This document shows positions 12,353 through 20,271 of a stretch of DNA of 20,271 nt, piece by piece; within the stretch, counting starts at the first letter, position 1, and the number at the start of each line of letters is the position of its first letter. Position numbers and translations under genes: made by a program. Under the pieces are notes generated by a model. It did not search any database. It was given only the letters and a program-made list of their open reading frames with translations, and was not told the origin of the DNA. The DNA is from a virus, in IMG/VR virus record IMGVR_UViG_3300037621_000028, positions 1 through 20,271 of that record. The stretch is one strand, 5' to 3'.

Positions 12353-12915
12353 TGCAATCACCTTTTTATTTTATAGTCAAACCTTTAGAAGGTAAAAGAT
12401 ATAATAACACTAAGAAAATAGGAGATGTTAATTTTATTACTAGCACTTCTGAAGAAGATTTCAAGGCGTCTAATCGAAAAGGTATTGTTGAACAAACACC
12501 ATTAAATTATCAAGGGCCTATAGCTAAAGGTGATACGCTGTTAGTACATCATAATGTTTTTAAGTTTTATAACGACATGAAGGGTAGACAGAAAAGCGGT
12601 AAGAGTTATTTTAAAGATGATTTGTTTTTTGTAGACAACGATCAGTTTTATATGTACAACCACGACAACCAATGGTTTAGCCACGACAGGTACTGCTTTG
12701 TAAAGCCAATTGATGTACAAAAATCATTTATGTTTAAACGTGGCAATGAAGAACCTCTTATGGCAGAAATGGTGTATGCTAATTATTATCTCCAAACTCA
12801 AGGCGTTATCAACGGAAGCCAAGTAAGTTTTCAGCCAGACAGTGAATATGAGTTTGAGGTTGATGGAGAAAAACTCTATAGAATGTTTGATCACCAAATA
12901 ACTTTAAAGTTATGA
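12352..12915 (+). CDS. hypothetical beta-rich protein, weakly GroES-barrel-like
   Basis: This 187-residue soluble protein contains NRKGIVEQTPLNYQGPIAKG, then DTLLVHHNVFKFYNDMKGR (about 41-79), and CFVKPIDV near 115-122. The order G-I-V...I-x-x-G-D-x-L-x-x-H, followed later by a short strand and a closing V-K-P-I, resembles the barrel of Cpn10-like proteins, but the N-terminal mobile loop is not visible, so no function is assigned. It overlaps its upstream neighbour by one base and the oxygenase-like gene downstream by four (ATGA), so it is tightly coupled to the packaging operon. Confidence 0.7.
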   Translation: MQSPFYFIVKPLEGKRYNNTKKIGDVNFITSTSEEDFKASNRKGIVEQTPLNYQGPIAKGDTLLVHHNVFKFYNDMKGRQKSGKSYFKDDLFFVDNDQFYMYNHDNQWFSHDRYCFVKPIDVQKSFMFKRGNEEPLMAEMVYANYYLQTQGVINGSQVSFQPDSEYEFEVDGEKLYRMFDHQITLKL

Positions 12916-13397
12916 ATTATATAATGATAGATGATTTTTTAGATGATCCTAATAAATATGTTATTGAGGTACTTAAAGGTAAGTTTGAGGATATAGCCGA
13001 TGGAGAGACTTTGTTCAAAGGGATACAGCCCCGACCAATTGATGAAGTGCAATACAAAATTGAAGAGGCTTACCCAGACTATAATGTTTCTTTTAATTTT
13101 ATAAGACAATCACCACTTAATCAAGAAGAACCAAATTTTATCCATAGCGATGAAATGATGGGTGATAAAACTATATTGCTATACTTAAATAAATTTCACC
13201 CTGTTGAAGACGGGACAACCCTTTATAAGTTCAATAAAGTTTCAGATGATTATCTTCCTATGTGTACCTTATATGCTCAATATAATAGATTAGTGGTTTT
13301 TGACTCATCAATACCGCATTCAAGAAATATATTTGAAAATTTTGGCGAGGGAGAGTATTCACGATTAGTGCAGGTAATATTTTTAAAACGCAAGTAA
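12912..13397 (+). CDS. 2OG-Fe(II) oxygenase-like protein
   Basis: In this 161-residue protein, NFIHSDEMMGDKTILLYLN (75-93) gives the H78-x-D80 iron pair, and VVFDSSIPHSRN (128-139) gives the distal H136. SRLVQVIF (150-157) places R151 where 2-oxoglutarate-dependent dioxygenases have the arginine that binds the cosubstrate carboxylate. The size and DDFLDDP start fit a prolyl-hydroxylase-like or DUF6445-like phage oxygenase. The expected chemistry is oxidation of an unknown protein, DNA or small-molecule substrate using 2OG and O2. It sits between the conserved hypothetical genes and the terminase, overlapping the next ATG by one base (TAATG). Confidence 0.78.
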   Translation: MNYIMIDDFLDDPNKYVIEVLKGKFEDIADGETLFKGIQPRPIDEVQYKIEEAYPDYNVSFNFIRQSPLNQEEPNFIHSDEMMGDKTILLYLNKFHPVEDGTTLYKFNKVSDDYLPMCTLYAQYNRLVVFDSSIPHSRNIFENFGEGEYSRLVQVIFLKRK

Positions 13398-13678
13398 TGA
13401 GCTCAGAATTATTAAAATTACAAATTATAGAGGCAGGCCGAAAGGCCGTTGAGCAACTTATAAAAGTCGCCAAAGAAGATATTATAAAGCCTGATCCTGA
13501 AGATGAACTAGCCGCTGATAGATTAAAAAATGCAGCAGCTACAAAAAAACTTGCAATATTCGATGCTTTTGATATATTAAACAAGATAGATGTTGAGCAA
13601 GAAAACATAACTATAAATCAAAGTAATGGCAGTAAAGTCCAATCAAAACAAGGGTTTGCAGAAAGACGATCAAAATAG
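13397..13678 (+). CDS. putative small terminase subunit
   Basis: This 93-residue, mostly helical protein reads AGRKAVEQLIKVAKEDIIK, then DELAADRLKNAAATKKLAIF and DAFDILNKIDVEQENI, with a low-complexity, basic C-terminus. No classic HTH is evident. The assignment rests on position directly before the large terminase, size and helical content; small terminases bind packaging-site DNA and load the motor. Its last 53 bases overlap the large-terminase frame. A small adaptor or unrelated protein remains possible. Confidence 0.6.
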   Translation: MSSELLKLQIIEAGRKAVEQLIKVAKEDIIKPDPEDELAADRLKNAAATKKLAIFDAFDILNKIDVEQENITINQSNGSKVQSKQGFAERRSK

Positions 13679-15902
13679 ATTGTTTTATGTAGTAAAGAAC
13701 TTAATACCTAAGACCGTTTTGACTAATAAAAATAAAGCTAAATCTTGGCTCTACGGATATAGCGCTAAATACGACATGGTCATTATTTCTAAAGATGGAC
13801 AGATAGGTCAAGTTGTAAACATAAACGGCCTTTCTATAGCTTTACCTAAACAGCCTGAGAATATTATAAAAAACTCACAAAAACCTCATAACCAATATTG
13901 GGAAAGAAAAGAAATTCCTAAAGAACTTACTCGAATACAATCTATATTTCAATGGAATGAAATGGCAAGTGTATTCAAAAATAAGTGGGTGGATTATATT
14001 GAACAAGAGTTTGATAGAAGAGAAGAGGGCTATTGGTTTTATAATAATGGAAGACTTACGTATATGACTGGTTCTCATTATATGTATCTGCAGTGGACTA
14101 GTATAGATGTAGGGTATCCAGATTTTAGAGAAGCCAATAGAATATTTTTTATTTTTTGGGAAGCATGCAAAGCTGATAACAGGTGCTTTGGTTTATCTTA
14201 TTTAAAAATACGTAGGTCAGGTTTTTCTTTTATGGGATCATCAGAGTGTGTTAACACAGGAACATTGGTAAAAGACTCTAGGGTTGGAATACTGTCTAAG
14301 ACAGGAGCTGATGCGAAAAAAATGTTTACCGATAAAGTTGTTCCTATAGCCAATAGGCTACCGTTCTTTTTCAAGCCCATACAAGATGGCATGGATAAAC
14401 CGAAGACTGAGCTTGCTTTTAGAATACCTGCATCTAAGATTACTAAGAAGAATATGTATGACACTGTAGATGATGAGCTCTATGGTTTAGATACCACAAT
14501 TGACTGGAAGAACACAGACGAAAACTCTTATGATGGTGAAAAGTTATTGTTATTGGTTCACGATGAAAGTGGAAAATGGATTAAGCCAAATAATATTTTA
14601 AATAACTGGAGGGTAACTAAAACATGTTTGAGATTAGGAAGCAAAATAATTGGAAAGTGTATGATGGGGTCTACATCCAACGCGCTAAGTAAGGGAGGGG
14701 ATAATTTTAAAAAACTTTACGAAGATTCAAATATAGAAACGCGTAATGAAAATGGTCAAACTAAAAGCGGCATGTATTCTTTGTTTATCCCGATGGAGTG
14801 GAATATGGAGGGTTTTATCGACAAACACGGTATGCCTGTCTTTCATAGACCAGAAAAAAACGTTTTGGGTGTTGATAACGAGATGATTAGTAATGGCGCT
14901 ATCGACTACTGGCAAGCTGAAGTTGATTCACTTACTAAAGATGCAGATGCATTAAATGAGTTTTATCGACAGTTTCCTAGAACTGAGTCTCATGCTTTTA
15001 GAGACGAAAGCAAAACGTCATTATTTAATTTGACTAAAATTTATCAACAGATAGATTATAATGATTCTTTAATCATAGAGCAACACGTTACTCGAGGAAA
15101 GTTTTATTGGCAAGATGGGGTAAAAGATACAACTGTTATTTTTGCACCCGATCCAAAAGGACGATTTAAAGTTTCATGGATGCCAAATAAAAATATAACA
15201 AATAAGAAATATAAAAAACACAGCCATTATTTTCCAATGAACGAACATATAGGTGCGTTTGGCTGTGACTCTTATGACATATCAGGAACAGTAGTTGGGC
15301 GCGGATCTAACGGAGCTTTGCATGGTCTAACTAAATTTAACATGGAAGAGGCGCCAAGTAATGAGTTTTTTTTAGAATACGTTGCACGACCTCAAACAGC
15401 AGAAATATTTTTTGAAGAGGTGCTTATGGCGTGTGTGTTTTTTAGTATGCCTATTTTAATTGAAAACAATAAGCCACGTCTGTTATATCATTTTAAAAAC
15501 AGAGGGTATAGAGGGTTTTGTATGAACCGTCCCGATAAGCATTTTAATAAACTTTCTAAAACAGAGAAAGAACTAGGGGGCATACCTAATACCTCAGAGG
15601 ACGTAAAGCAATCACATGCTTCAGCCATAGAGTCTTATATTGAAAAACATATCGGCATAGATCTGTCAGGAGCTTACAGAGAAGCAACAGACATGGGAAG
15701 TATGTATTTTACAAGGACCTTAGACGAGTGGGCAAGGTTTGACATTAATAACAGAACTAAGTTTGACGCAAGTATCAGCTCGGGATTAGCAATTATGGCC
15801 AACCAAAAAAACCTATATTTACCTGAACAAAAACAAAGCAAAATAAATCTTAACTTTGCAAGGTATACTAATAATGGAATTTATAGTGAATTAATCAAAT
15901 AG
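13626..15902 (+). CDS. terL: terminase large subunit (packaging ATPase-nuclease)
   Basis: This 758-residue protein has an N-terminal extension of about 190 residues before the ATPase. The P-loop candidate is KIRRSGFS (194-201), a deviant Walker A of the RxxGxS kind used by many large terminases. Walker B is LLLLVHDE (307-314), with D313 and E314. MGSTS (347-351) is a coupling-motif candidate. The RNase-H-like nuclease follows: GCDSYD (D548, D551), an acidic pair near 597-598, LIENN (E613) and KFDAS (D714). It drives DNA into the prohead through the portal encoded next and cuts it. The start is the ATG 53 bases inside the preceding gene. Confidence 0.9.
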   Translation: MAVKSNQNKGLQKDDQNRLFYVVKNLIPKTVLTNKNKAKSWLYGYSAKYDMVIISKDGQIGQVVNINGLSIALPKQPENIIKNSQKPHNQYWERKEIPKELTRIQSIFQWNEMASVFKNKWVDYIEQEFDRREEGYWFYNNGRLTYMTGSHYMYLQWTSIDVGYPDFREANRIFFIFWEACKADNRCFGLSYLKIRRSGFSFMGSSECVNTGTLVKDSRVGILSKTGADAKKMFTDKVVPIANRLPFFFKPIQDGMDKPKTELAFRIPASKITKKNMYDTVDDELYGLDTTIDWKNTDENSYDGEKLLLLVHDESGKWIKPNNILNNWRVTKTCLRLGSKIIGKCMMGSTSNALSKGGDNFKKLYEDSNIETRNENGQTKSGMYSLFIPMEWNMEGFIDKHGMPVFHRPEKNVLGVDNEMISNGAIDYWQAEVDSLTKDADALNEFYRQFPRTESHAFRDESKTSLFNLTKIYQQIDYNDSLIIEQHVTRGKFYWQDGVKDTTVIFAPDPKGRFKVSWMPNKNITNKKYKKHSHYFPMNEHIGAFGCDSYDISGTVVGRGSNGALHGLTKFNMEEAPSNEFFLEYVARPQTAEIFFEEVLMACVFFSMPILIENNKPRLLYHFKNRGYRGFCMNRPDKHFNKLSKTEKELGGIPNTSEDVKQSHASAIESYIEKHIGIDLSGAYREATDMGSMYFTRTLDEWARFDINNRTKFDASISSGLAIMANQKNLYLPEQKQSKINLNFARYTNNGIYSELIK

Positions 15903-18338
15903 ATGGAAGACGTAAAAATTAATATTTCATCTGTAGGTTTTCCAAGTCAGTTTGTATCAGACTCAGAAAAAGCAACCAAGGAATTTGGTTTACAGATAGG
16001 ACAAGCGATACAATACGAATGGTTTAGAAAAGATTCTAATGGCTGTAGATACTATAGCCAATGGAGAGATTTTAATAGATTAAGACTTTATGCAAGAGGC
16101 GAGCAGTCAATTGCAAAATATAAAAACGAACTTGCCGTAGACGGTGATTTGTCTTATCTAAACTTAGACTGGACACCTGTTCCAATACTCCCTAAATTTG
16201 TAGATGTTGTTGTAAATGGCATGCAAGACCGGCTTTTTAAAGTTAAGGCTTATGCTCAAGACGCCTTGTCTCAAGCCAAAAGAAGCAAGTATCAAGATAT
16301 GATAGAGGGTCAAATGGCTGCTAAAGATATTTTAACAACAGTACAGAAGAATACAGGGTTTGATCCCTTTATAATGAATCCAGATGAGCTACCCTCTTCA
16401 GATGAAGAACTTTCATTATACATGAATTTAAACTACAAACCTGCAATAGAGATAGCAGAAGAAGAGGCTATCGACACAATGTTTGCAGAAAACCATTATG
16501 AAGACATACGTAAACGTCTAGATTATGACCAGATGGTTGTAGGCGTAGGCATGGCAAAACACGAATTTCTTCCTGGCTCTGGAGTCAAAGTTTCTTATGT
16601 TGATCCAGCTAATGTGGTATATAGTTACACAGAGGATCCATTTTTTAAAGATTGTTTTTATTGGGGAGAAATTAAAACAGTTTCTTTAACTGAGCTAAAC
16701 AAAATTGATACCACACTAACTACAGAAGACTTAGAAAAAATTTCTCAATACAGCCAAAGCTGGTATGATTATTTTAATACTGCTCAGTATTATGAAAACG
16801 ATATCTTCTATCGTGACACGTGTACTCTTATGTATTTTAATTATAAGACCACAAAAAAAATGGTCTATAAGAAAAAAATAAACGACAACGGGTCTTCAAG
16901 AATGATAGAAAAAGACGACACGTTTAATCCACCAGATGAAATGCTTGAAGAAGGAAACTTCGAAAAGATAGAGAAAACAATAGATGTATGGTATGACGGA
17001 GTAATGGTTATGGGTACTAATATTATTCTCAAGTGGGAACTCGCCAAAAATATGGTTAGGCCAAAATCATCTTCACAACACGCAATGCCTAATTATGTGG
17101 CTGCTGCTCCTAGAATGTATAAAGGTGTAATAGAATCGTTAGTAAGGCGTATGATTCCTTTTGCTGATCTTATTCAAATGACGCATTTAAAACTACAACA
17201 AGTAATAGCTAGAGTTGTGCCAGACGGGGTTTATATAGATGCTGATGGTTTAAATGAAGTGGACCTTGGGACTGGCGCAGCTTATAATCCAGAAGACGCA
17301 CTTCGATTATATTTCCAAACTGGTAGTGTTATAGGAAGAAGCTATACTCAAGAAGGAGAGTACAATCAAGGCAAAGTACCAATACAACAATTAACAAGTA
17401 ATTCAGGGGCGTCTAAAACACAAATGCTTATAGCTAACTATAATCATTATTTAGATATGATTCGTTCTGTTACAGGATTAAACGAAGCAAGAGATGGATC
17501 AACACCTAACTCAGATGCATTGGTGGGTGTACAAAAATTAGCAGCGCTAAGTTCCAATACAGCTACCCGCCATATATTAGATGGAAGTCTTTACATATAT
17601 CGTACGTTAGCCGAAGCGTTAACATATAGGGTAGCTGATATCTTGGAATATTCTGATTTTAAAGATGACTTTATAAATAAAATAGGAAAGTATAATGTAA
17701 GTATACTAGGGGAAATATCAGATTTATATATTTATGACTTTGGCGTATTTATAGAGCTATCACCAGATGAAGAGCAAAAAGCAATGTTAGAGCAGAACAT
17801 ACAAATGGCCTTGTCAAAACAAGATATTAATTTGGAGGATGCTATAGATATTAGAGAAATTAAAAACCTCAAACTTGCCAATCAATTATTAAAGGTTAAA
17901 CGAAAATCTAAGCAAGAGCAAGATGAGCAAAGAGAAATGCAAAAGCAAGCCATGGTCTCACAACAGCAACTTAAATCTCAAGAAATGGCAGCCCAAGTGG
18001 CAGTTCAAAAAATACAATTAGAAACACAAGGAAAGCTAGAGTATAAAAAAGGTGAGATGCAGCTAGAGATAGAGCGTAATAAAGTAGAAGCTCAACTAAA
18101 AAGCCAACTTATGGAGCAAGAATTTAACTACAACCTTCAACTTCGACAAATGGATGGCATGGCCTTATCTAATAGAGAAACCTCAAGAGAAGACGCTAAG
18201 AGCCAAAGAATAAGCCAGCAAAACTCGGAGCAGTCTAAGTTAATAAACCAGCGTAAAAACAATCTTCCTCCTCAAAACTTTGAGTCAAATGAAGACAGTT
18301 TAGATGGTTTTGATCTAGCAGAGTTTGAGCCAAGGTAG
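15903..18338 (+). CDS. portal protein
   Basis: This 811-residue protein begins at the base after the terL stop. A large alpha/beta body of about 640 residues includes SGASKTQMLIANYNHYLDMI, then RSVTGLNEARDGSTPNSDAL (about 500-540), the kind of helix and loop that line portal channels. The rest is a long Q-, K- and E-rich helical tail (about 645-780; KQEQDEQREMQKQAM, LKSQEMAAQ), like the C-terminal barrel of long portals such as P22 gp1, ending acidic. It would form the twelve-subunit ring that docks terminase and the tail. The call rests on size, place between terL and scaffold, and overall pattern. Confidence 0.82.
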   Translation: MEDVKINISSVGFPSQFVSDSEKATKEFGLQIGQAIQYEWFRKDSNGCRYYSQWRDFNRLRLYARGEQSIAKYKNELAVDGDLSYLNLDWTPVPILPKFVDVVVNGMQDRLFKVKAYAQDALSQAKRSKYQDMIEGQMAAKDILTTVQKNTGFDPFIMNPDELPSSDEELSLYMNLNYKPAIEIAEEEAIDTMFAENHYEDIRKRLDYDQMVVGVGMAKHEFLPGSGVKVSYVDPANVVYSYTEDPFFKDCFYWGEIKTVSLTELNKIDTTLTTEDLEKISQYSQSWYDYFNTAQYYENDIFYRDTCTLMYFNYKTTKKMVYKKKINDNGSSRMIEKDDTFNPPDEMLEEGNFEKIEKTIDVWYDGVMVMGTNIILKWELAKNMVRPKSSSQHAMPNYVAAAPRMYKGVIESLVRRMIPFADLIQMTHLKLQQVIARVVPDGVYIDADGLNEVDLGTGAAYNPEDALRLYFQTGSVIGRSYTQEGEYNQGKVPIQQLTSNSGASKTQMLIANYNHYLDMIRSVTGLNEARDGSTPNSDALVGVQKLAALSSNTATRHILDGSLYIYRTLAEALTYRVADILEYSDFKDDFINKIGKYNVSILGEISDLYIYDFGVFIELSPDEEQKAMLEQNIQMALSKQDINLEDAIDIREIKNLKLANQLLKVKRKSKQEQDEQREMQKQAMVSQQQLKSQEMAAQVAVQKIQLETQGKLEYKKGEMQLEIERNKVEAQLKSQLMEQEFNYNLQLRQMDGMALSNRETSREDAKSQRISQQNSEQSKLINQRKNNLPPQNFESNEDSLDGFDLAEFEPR

Positions 18339-18364
18339 GGCTGAAAACGTATATATATTTTATA

Positions 18365-18372
18365 TAACTTTG
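18365..18372 (+). promoter_or_regulatory. Bacteroidota-type -7 promoter box for scaffold and capsid
   Basis: TAACTTTG matches TAnnTTTG exactly. The ten-base form TAACTTTGTA equals that at 973-982. It lies 27 bases before the ATG at 18400 in a 61-base gap after the portal gene. The capsid protein is needed in large excess, which fits a separate promoter here. Confidence 0.65.
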
Positions 18373-18381
18373 TAATACATA

Positions 18382-18401
18382 AAATCTAATTTAAATCTAA
18401 T
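18382..18401 (+). repeat. direct repeat AAATCTAAT in the leader, spanning the start codon
   Basis: AAATCTAAT occurs at 18382-18390 and 18393-18401; the second copy contains the first two bases of the ATG. TTAAATCTAATG is also found exactly before the minus-strand ATG at 958, and a variant, AAATCAAATG, precedes 12128. Confidence 0.6.
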
Positions 18402-19548
18402 GGAAATTAAAGTAAGAGAACTAACTGATGTGCAAGAAAAATCAGTACAAGAGGTTGAGCAAGAACTTCTTGATAAGCATGATGCTCAACAAGAATTAAA
18501 GTTTGACGACACTAATGTAAAAGAGTCAGAAGAAAAGCCAAAGGCTGAAGAAGCTGAGGTAAAAACCGAAGAGGTAAAAGATACAGTAAGTGAAGAAAAA
18601 TCGGAGCCTACTGAAAAAGATTCTGAATTATCAGAAGAAGATGTTCTTTCATTTATTGGAGACAGATACGGTAAGAAAATTAATTCTATTGACGAATTAG
18701 TTACCGCAAGAGAAGAGGCGCCGGAAATGCCTGAAGATATTGCGGCTTACTTTAAGTATAAAAAAGAAACAGGAAGAAGTATAGAAGATTTTGTAAAGTT
18801 ACAAAGAGATTTTTCTGATGCTAATCCTGAAACTTTGGTAAGAGAGTATTTAACAATTACAGAGGAAGGTTTAGATCCTGAAGACATAGACTCATTAATG
18901 GAGGATTATGCTTACGACGAGGAACTTGATGATGAATCAGTAGTTAAGAAAACTAAATTAGCAAAGAAAAAAGTTATTGCTAAAGCAAAAAGATTCTTTA
19001 AAGAACAGCAAGAACAGTATAAGTTGCCCCTTGAGTCAAGGGAAAACTCGTTCGGTGATTCTGAAGAATACCAAGCTTACAAGCAATATGTGAATACGGC
19101 TCAAAGTCAGCAGGAAGAGGCTAATCGCAAAAGCGAATGGTTTGTCAAAAAAAGTGATGAATTATTCAGCAGTGAATTTAAAGGTTTTAAGTTCAATTTA
19201 GATCAAAGCGACGTATACTTTACACCTGGGAGTGCTTCTGAATTAAAGAAAGCTCAAGAAACACCAATGAATTTCGTAAGTAAATTTATTGATGACAAAG
19301 GACTTTTACAAGATGCAGAAGGATACCACAGATCTTTAGCTATAGCTATGAACCCCGAAAAGTTTGCTCAGTTTTTTTATGAGCAAGGGAAGTCTAGCGC
19401 CACAGAAGATGTAATGCGTAAAACAAAAAATATTAATATGACTGAGCGCAATACACCAGAGTCGGTTGCTAAATCAGGGTTCCAAGTTAAATCAGTTTCA
19501 TCGCCATCGAGCAATGGGCTAAAAATTAAAAGTATAAAAAGAACTTAA
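18400..19548 (+). CDS. head scaffolding-like protein
   Basis: This is a 382-residue, strongly charged protein. The first 90 or so residues are very acidic and disordered-looking (E/K-rich). A helical middle follows (AAYFKYKKETGRSIEDFVK; KLAKKKVIAKAKRFFKEQQEQ), then GYHRSLAIAMNPEKFAQFFYEQGK and a basic end (NGLKIKSIKRT). Position between portal and capsid, an acidic disordered start, central helices and a basic C-terminus fit phage scaffolds, whose C-terminus binds the capsid protein during prohead assembly. A protease motif was not seen. Confidence 0.72.
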   Translation: MEIKVRELTDVQEKSVQEVEQELLDKHDAQQELKFDDTNVKESEEKPKAEEAEVKTEEVKDTVSEEKSEPTEKDSELSEEDVLSFIGDRYGKKINSIDELVTAREEAPEMPEDIAAYFKYKKETGRSIEDFVKLQRDFSDANPETLVREYLTITEEGLDPEDIDSLMEDYAYDEELDDESVVKKTKLAKKKVIAKAKRFFKEQQEQYKLPLESRENSFGDSEEYQAYKQYVNTAQSQQEEANRKSEWFVKKSDELFSSEFKGFKFNLDQSDVYFTPGSASELKKAQETPMNFVSKFIDDKGLLQDAEGYHRSLAIAMNPEKFAQFFYEQGKSSATEDVMRKTKNINMTERNTPESVAKSGFQVKSVSSPSSNGLKIKSIKRT

Positions 19549-19569
19549 TATTAATTAAAATTTATAATC

Positions 19570-20271
19570 ATGGCAGGACAAGTAAAATCCACACCAACTT
19601 TTGCGCTAACGCCGAGTTCAGAGAGAACTCCTACAGCACAAAACTATTTAACCAATGCAGATTTTGATTGGTTAAACCAATATCTACCAGACACATACGA
19701 AAAAGAATTCGAGCGTTATGGTAACAGAACTATCTCTTCTTTCCTACGTATGGTAGGTGCTGAGATGCCTACTAACTCTGACCTTATCAAATGGGCTGAG
19801 CAAGGTAGATTACACACTAAATATACGCAAGTCGGAAGCACAGGAACAGCTGGTGATGACCAAGTACAATTTCAAGTTAATGATGCGCTTGACCCTACGG
19901 CTGCAGAGCAAGTTATTCGCGTTGGACAAACAGTAATGATTGTTCAAAATGACGGATCTGGTTCTAACAAAGCAGTTGTAAGTGCTGTAGACAATACTAC
20001 GGCTCCTGGTAAATTCACGGCTGACTTTTATGAAGCAGGTGGATTAGTAACTTCAGGAACTTTAGCTACAGCGGCTAATGTAACTGTATTTATCTACGGA
20101 TCAGAATTTAAAAAAGGAACTGCAGGAATGCAAGGTTCTCTTGAATCAAATGATTTCATTTTTGAAAACAAGCCTATTATTATTAAAGATACGTACAATG
20201 TATCTGGATCTGATATGGCTCAAATTGGATGGATTGAAATTACAACTGAAGATGGCGGAACTGGATACCTA
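19570..20271 (+). CDS. major capsid protein (5' part, cut by right edge)
   Basis: The ATG at 19570 opens 234 codons with no stop to the window end. The protein begins MAGQVKSTPTFALTPSSE, then DFDWLNQYLPDTYEKEFERY and NRTISSFLRMVGAEMPTNSD. Helical N-arm content is followed by a beta-rich part (VIRVGQTVMIVQNDGSG, SAVDNTTAP) that could be an inserted surface domain. Position directly after the scaffold-like gene and lack of other capsid candidates make it the major capsid protein, presumably HK97-fold. No Shine-Dalgarno; the leader is A/T-rich (TTTATAATC before the start). Confidence 0.8.
   Translation, partial: MAGQVKSTPTFALTPSSERTPTAQNYLTNADFDWLNQYLPDTYEKEFERYGNRTISSFLRMVGAEMPTNSDLIKWAEQGRLHTKYTQVGSTGTAGDDQVQFQVNDALDPTAAEQVIRVGQTVMIVQNDGSGSNKAVVSAVDNTTAPGKFTADFYEAGGLVTSGTLATAANVTVFIYGSEFKKGTAGMQGSLESNDFIFENKPIIIKDTYNVSGSDMAQIGWIEITTEDGGTGYL

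Noticed and set aside
18339-18364. Terminator after the portal gene
   Set aside because: The A/T-rich stretch has only weak self-complementarity (TATATATA) and no G/C stem with a T-tract, so I do not call it.
1-20271. tRNA, rRNA, integrase, attachment site or insertion sequence
   Set aside because: No cloverleaf, tyrosine or serine recombinase motif, terminal inverted repeats or rRNA-like stretch was seen on either strand.

Overview
This window is part of the late region of a tailed phage (Caudoviricetes), AT-rich and densely packed. It most likely infects a marine member of the Bacteroidota, probably a flavobacterium. The host call rests on three things. Five start-proximal sites match the Bacteroidota -7 promoter element TAnnTTTG (three exact, two with one mismatch). 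Genes lack Shine-Dalgarno sequences and instead have A/T-rich leaders. Many products carry motifs that I recall from marine phages: cupredoxin-like C-x2-H-x2-M fibre domains, LamG adhesins, W-rich PYPSW repeats and small K-rich proteins. No integrase, transposase, tRNA or CRISPR was seen. Every gene but one is on the + strand, and no gap exceeds about 65 bases.

Layout. (1) 1-543: the tail of an unknown gene, a small exported Cys-containing protein and a GroES-like co-chaperonin. These are chained by ATGA/GTGA overlaps. (2) 506-958, minus strand: a winged-helix-like protein, the only reverse gene. Its promoter overlaps the promoter of the + strand gene that follows. (3) 998-3184: a membrane/coiled-coil protein and then a run of ten very small, mostly lysine-rich proteins (26-84 aa). 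One of them is a 26-residue protein that is almost entirely a CDGSH-like C-x-C...C-x3-H motif. (4) 3190-10676: virion surface and adhesion genes. These are a structural protein, a fibre with a C-terminal knob, a polyglycine adhesin, a coiled-coil protein with W-rich repeats, a cupredoxin-like plus LamG protein and a triple-LamG protein. Four of them share a connector module of about 40 residues. (5) 10688-12073: membrane proteins, a small two-helix holin candidate, an M15-type peptidase endolysin and a 3TM-holin-like protein, together a lysis cassette. (6) 12098-18338: a promoter, two conserved hypothetical proteins, a 2OG-Fe(II) oxygenase-like protein, a putative small terminase, the large terminase and the portal. 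(7) 18365-20271: a promoter, a scaffold-like protein and the start of the major capsid protein, which runs off the right edge.

How it works together. The packaging, portal, scaffold and capsid genes build the head. The co-chaperonin probably helps the host chaperonin fold phage proteins. The adhesin set forms a modular receptor-binding apparatus. The lysis genes release progeny. The winged-helix gene, with its overlapping promoters, is the best candidate for a local transcriptional switch. All assignments come from reading motifs by eye; no database search was run.
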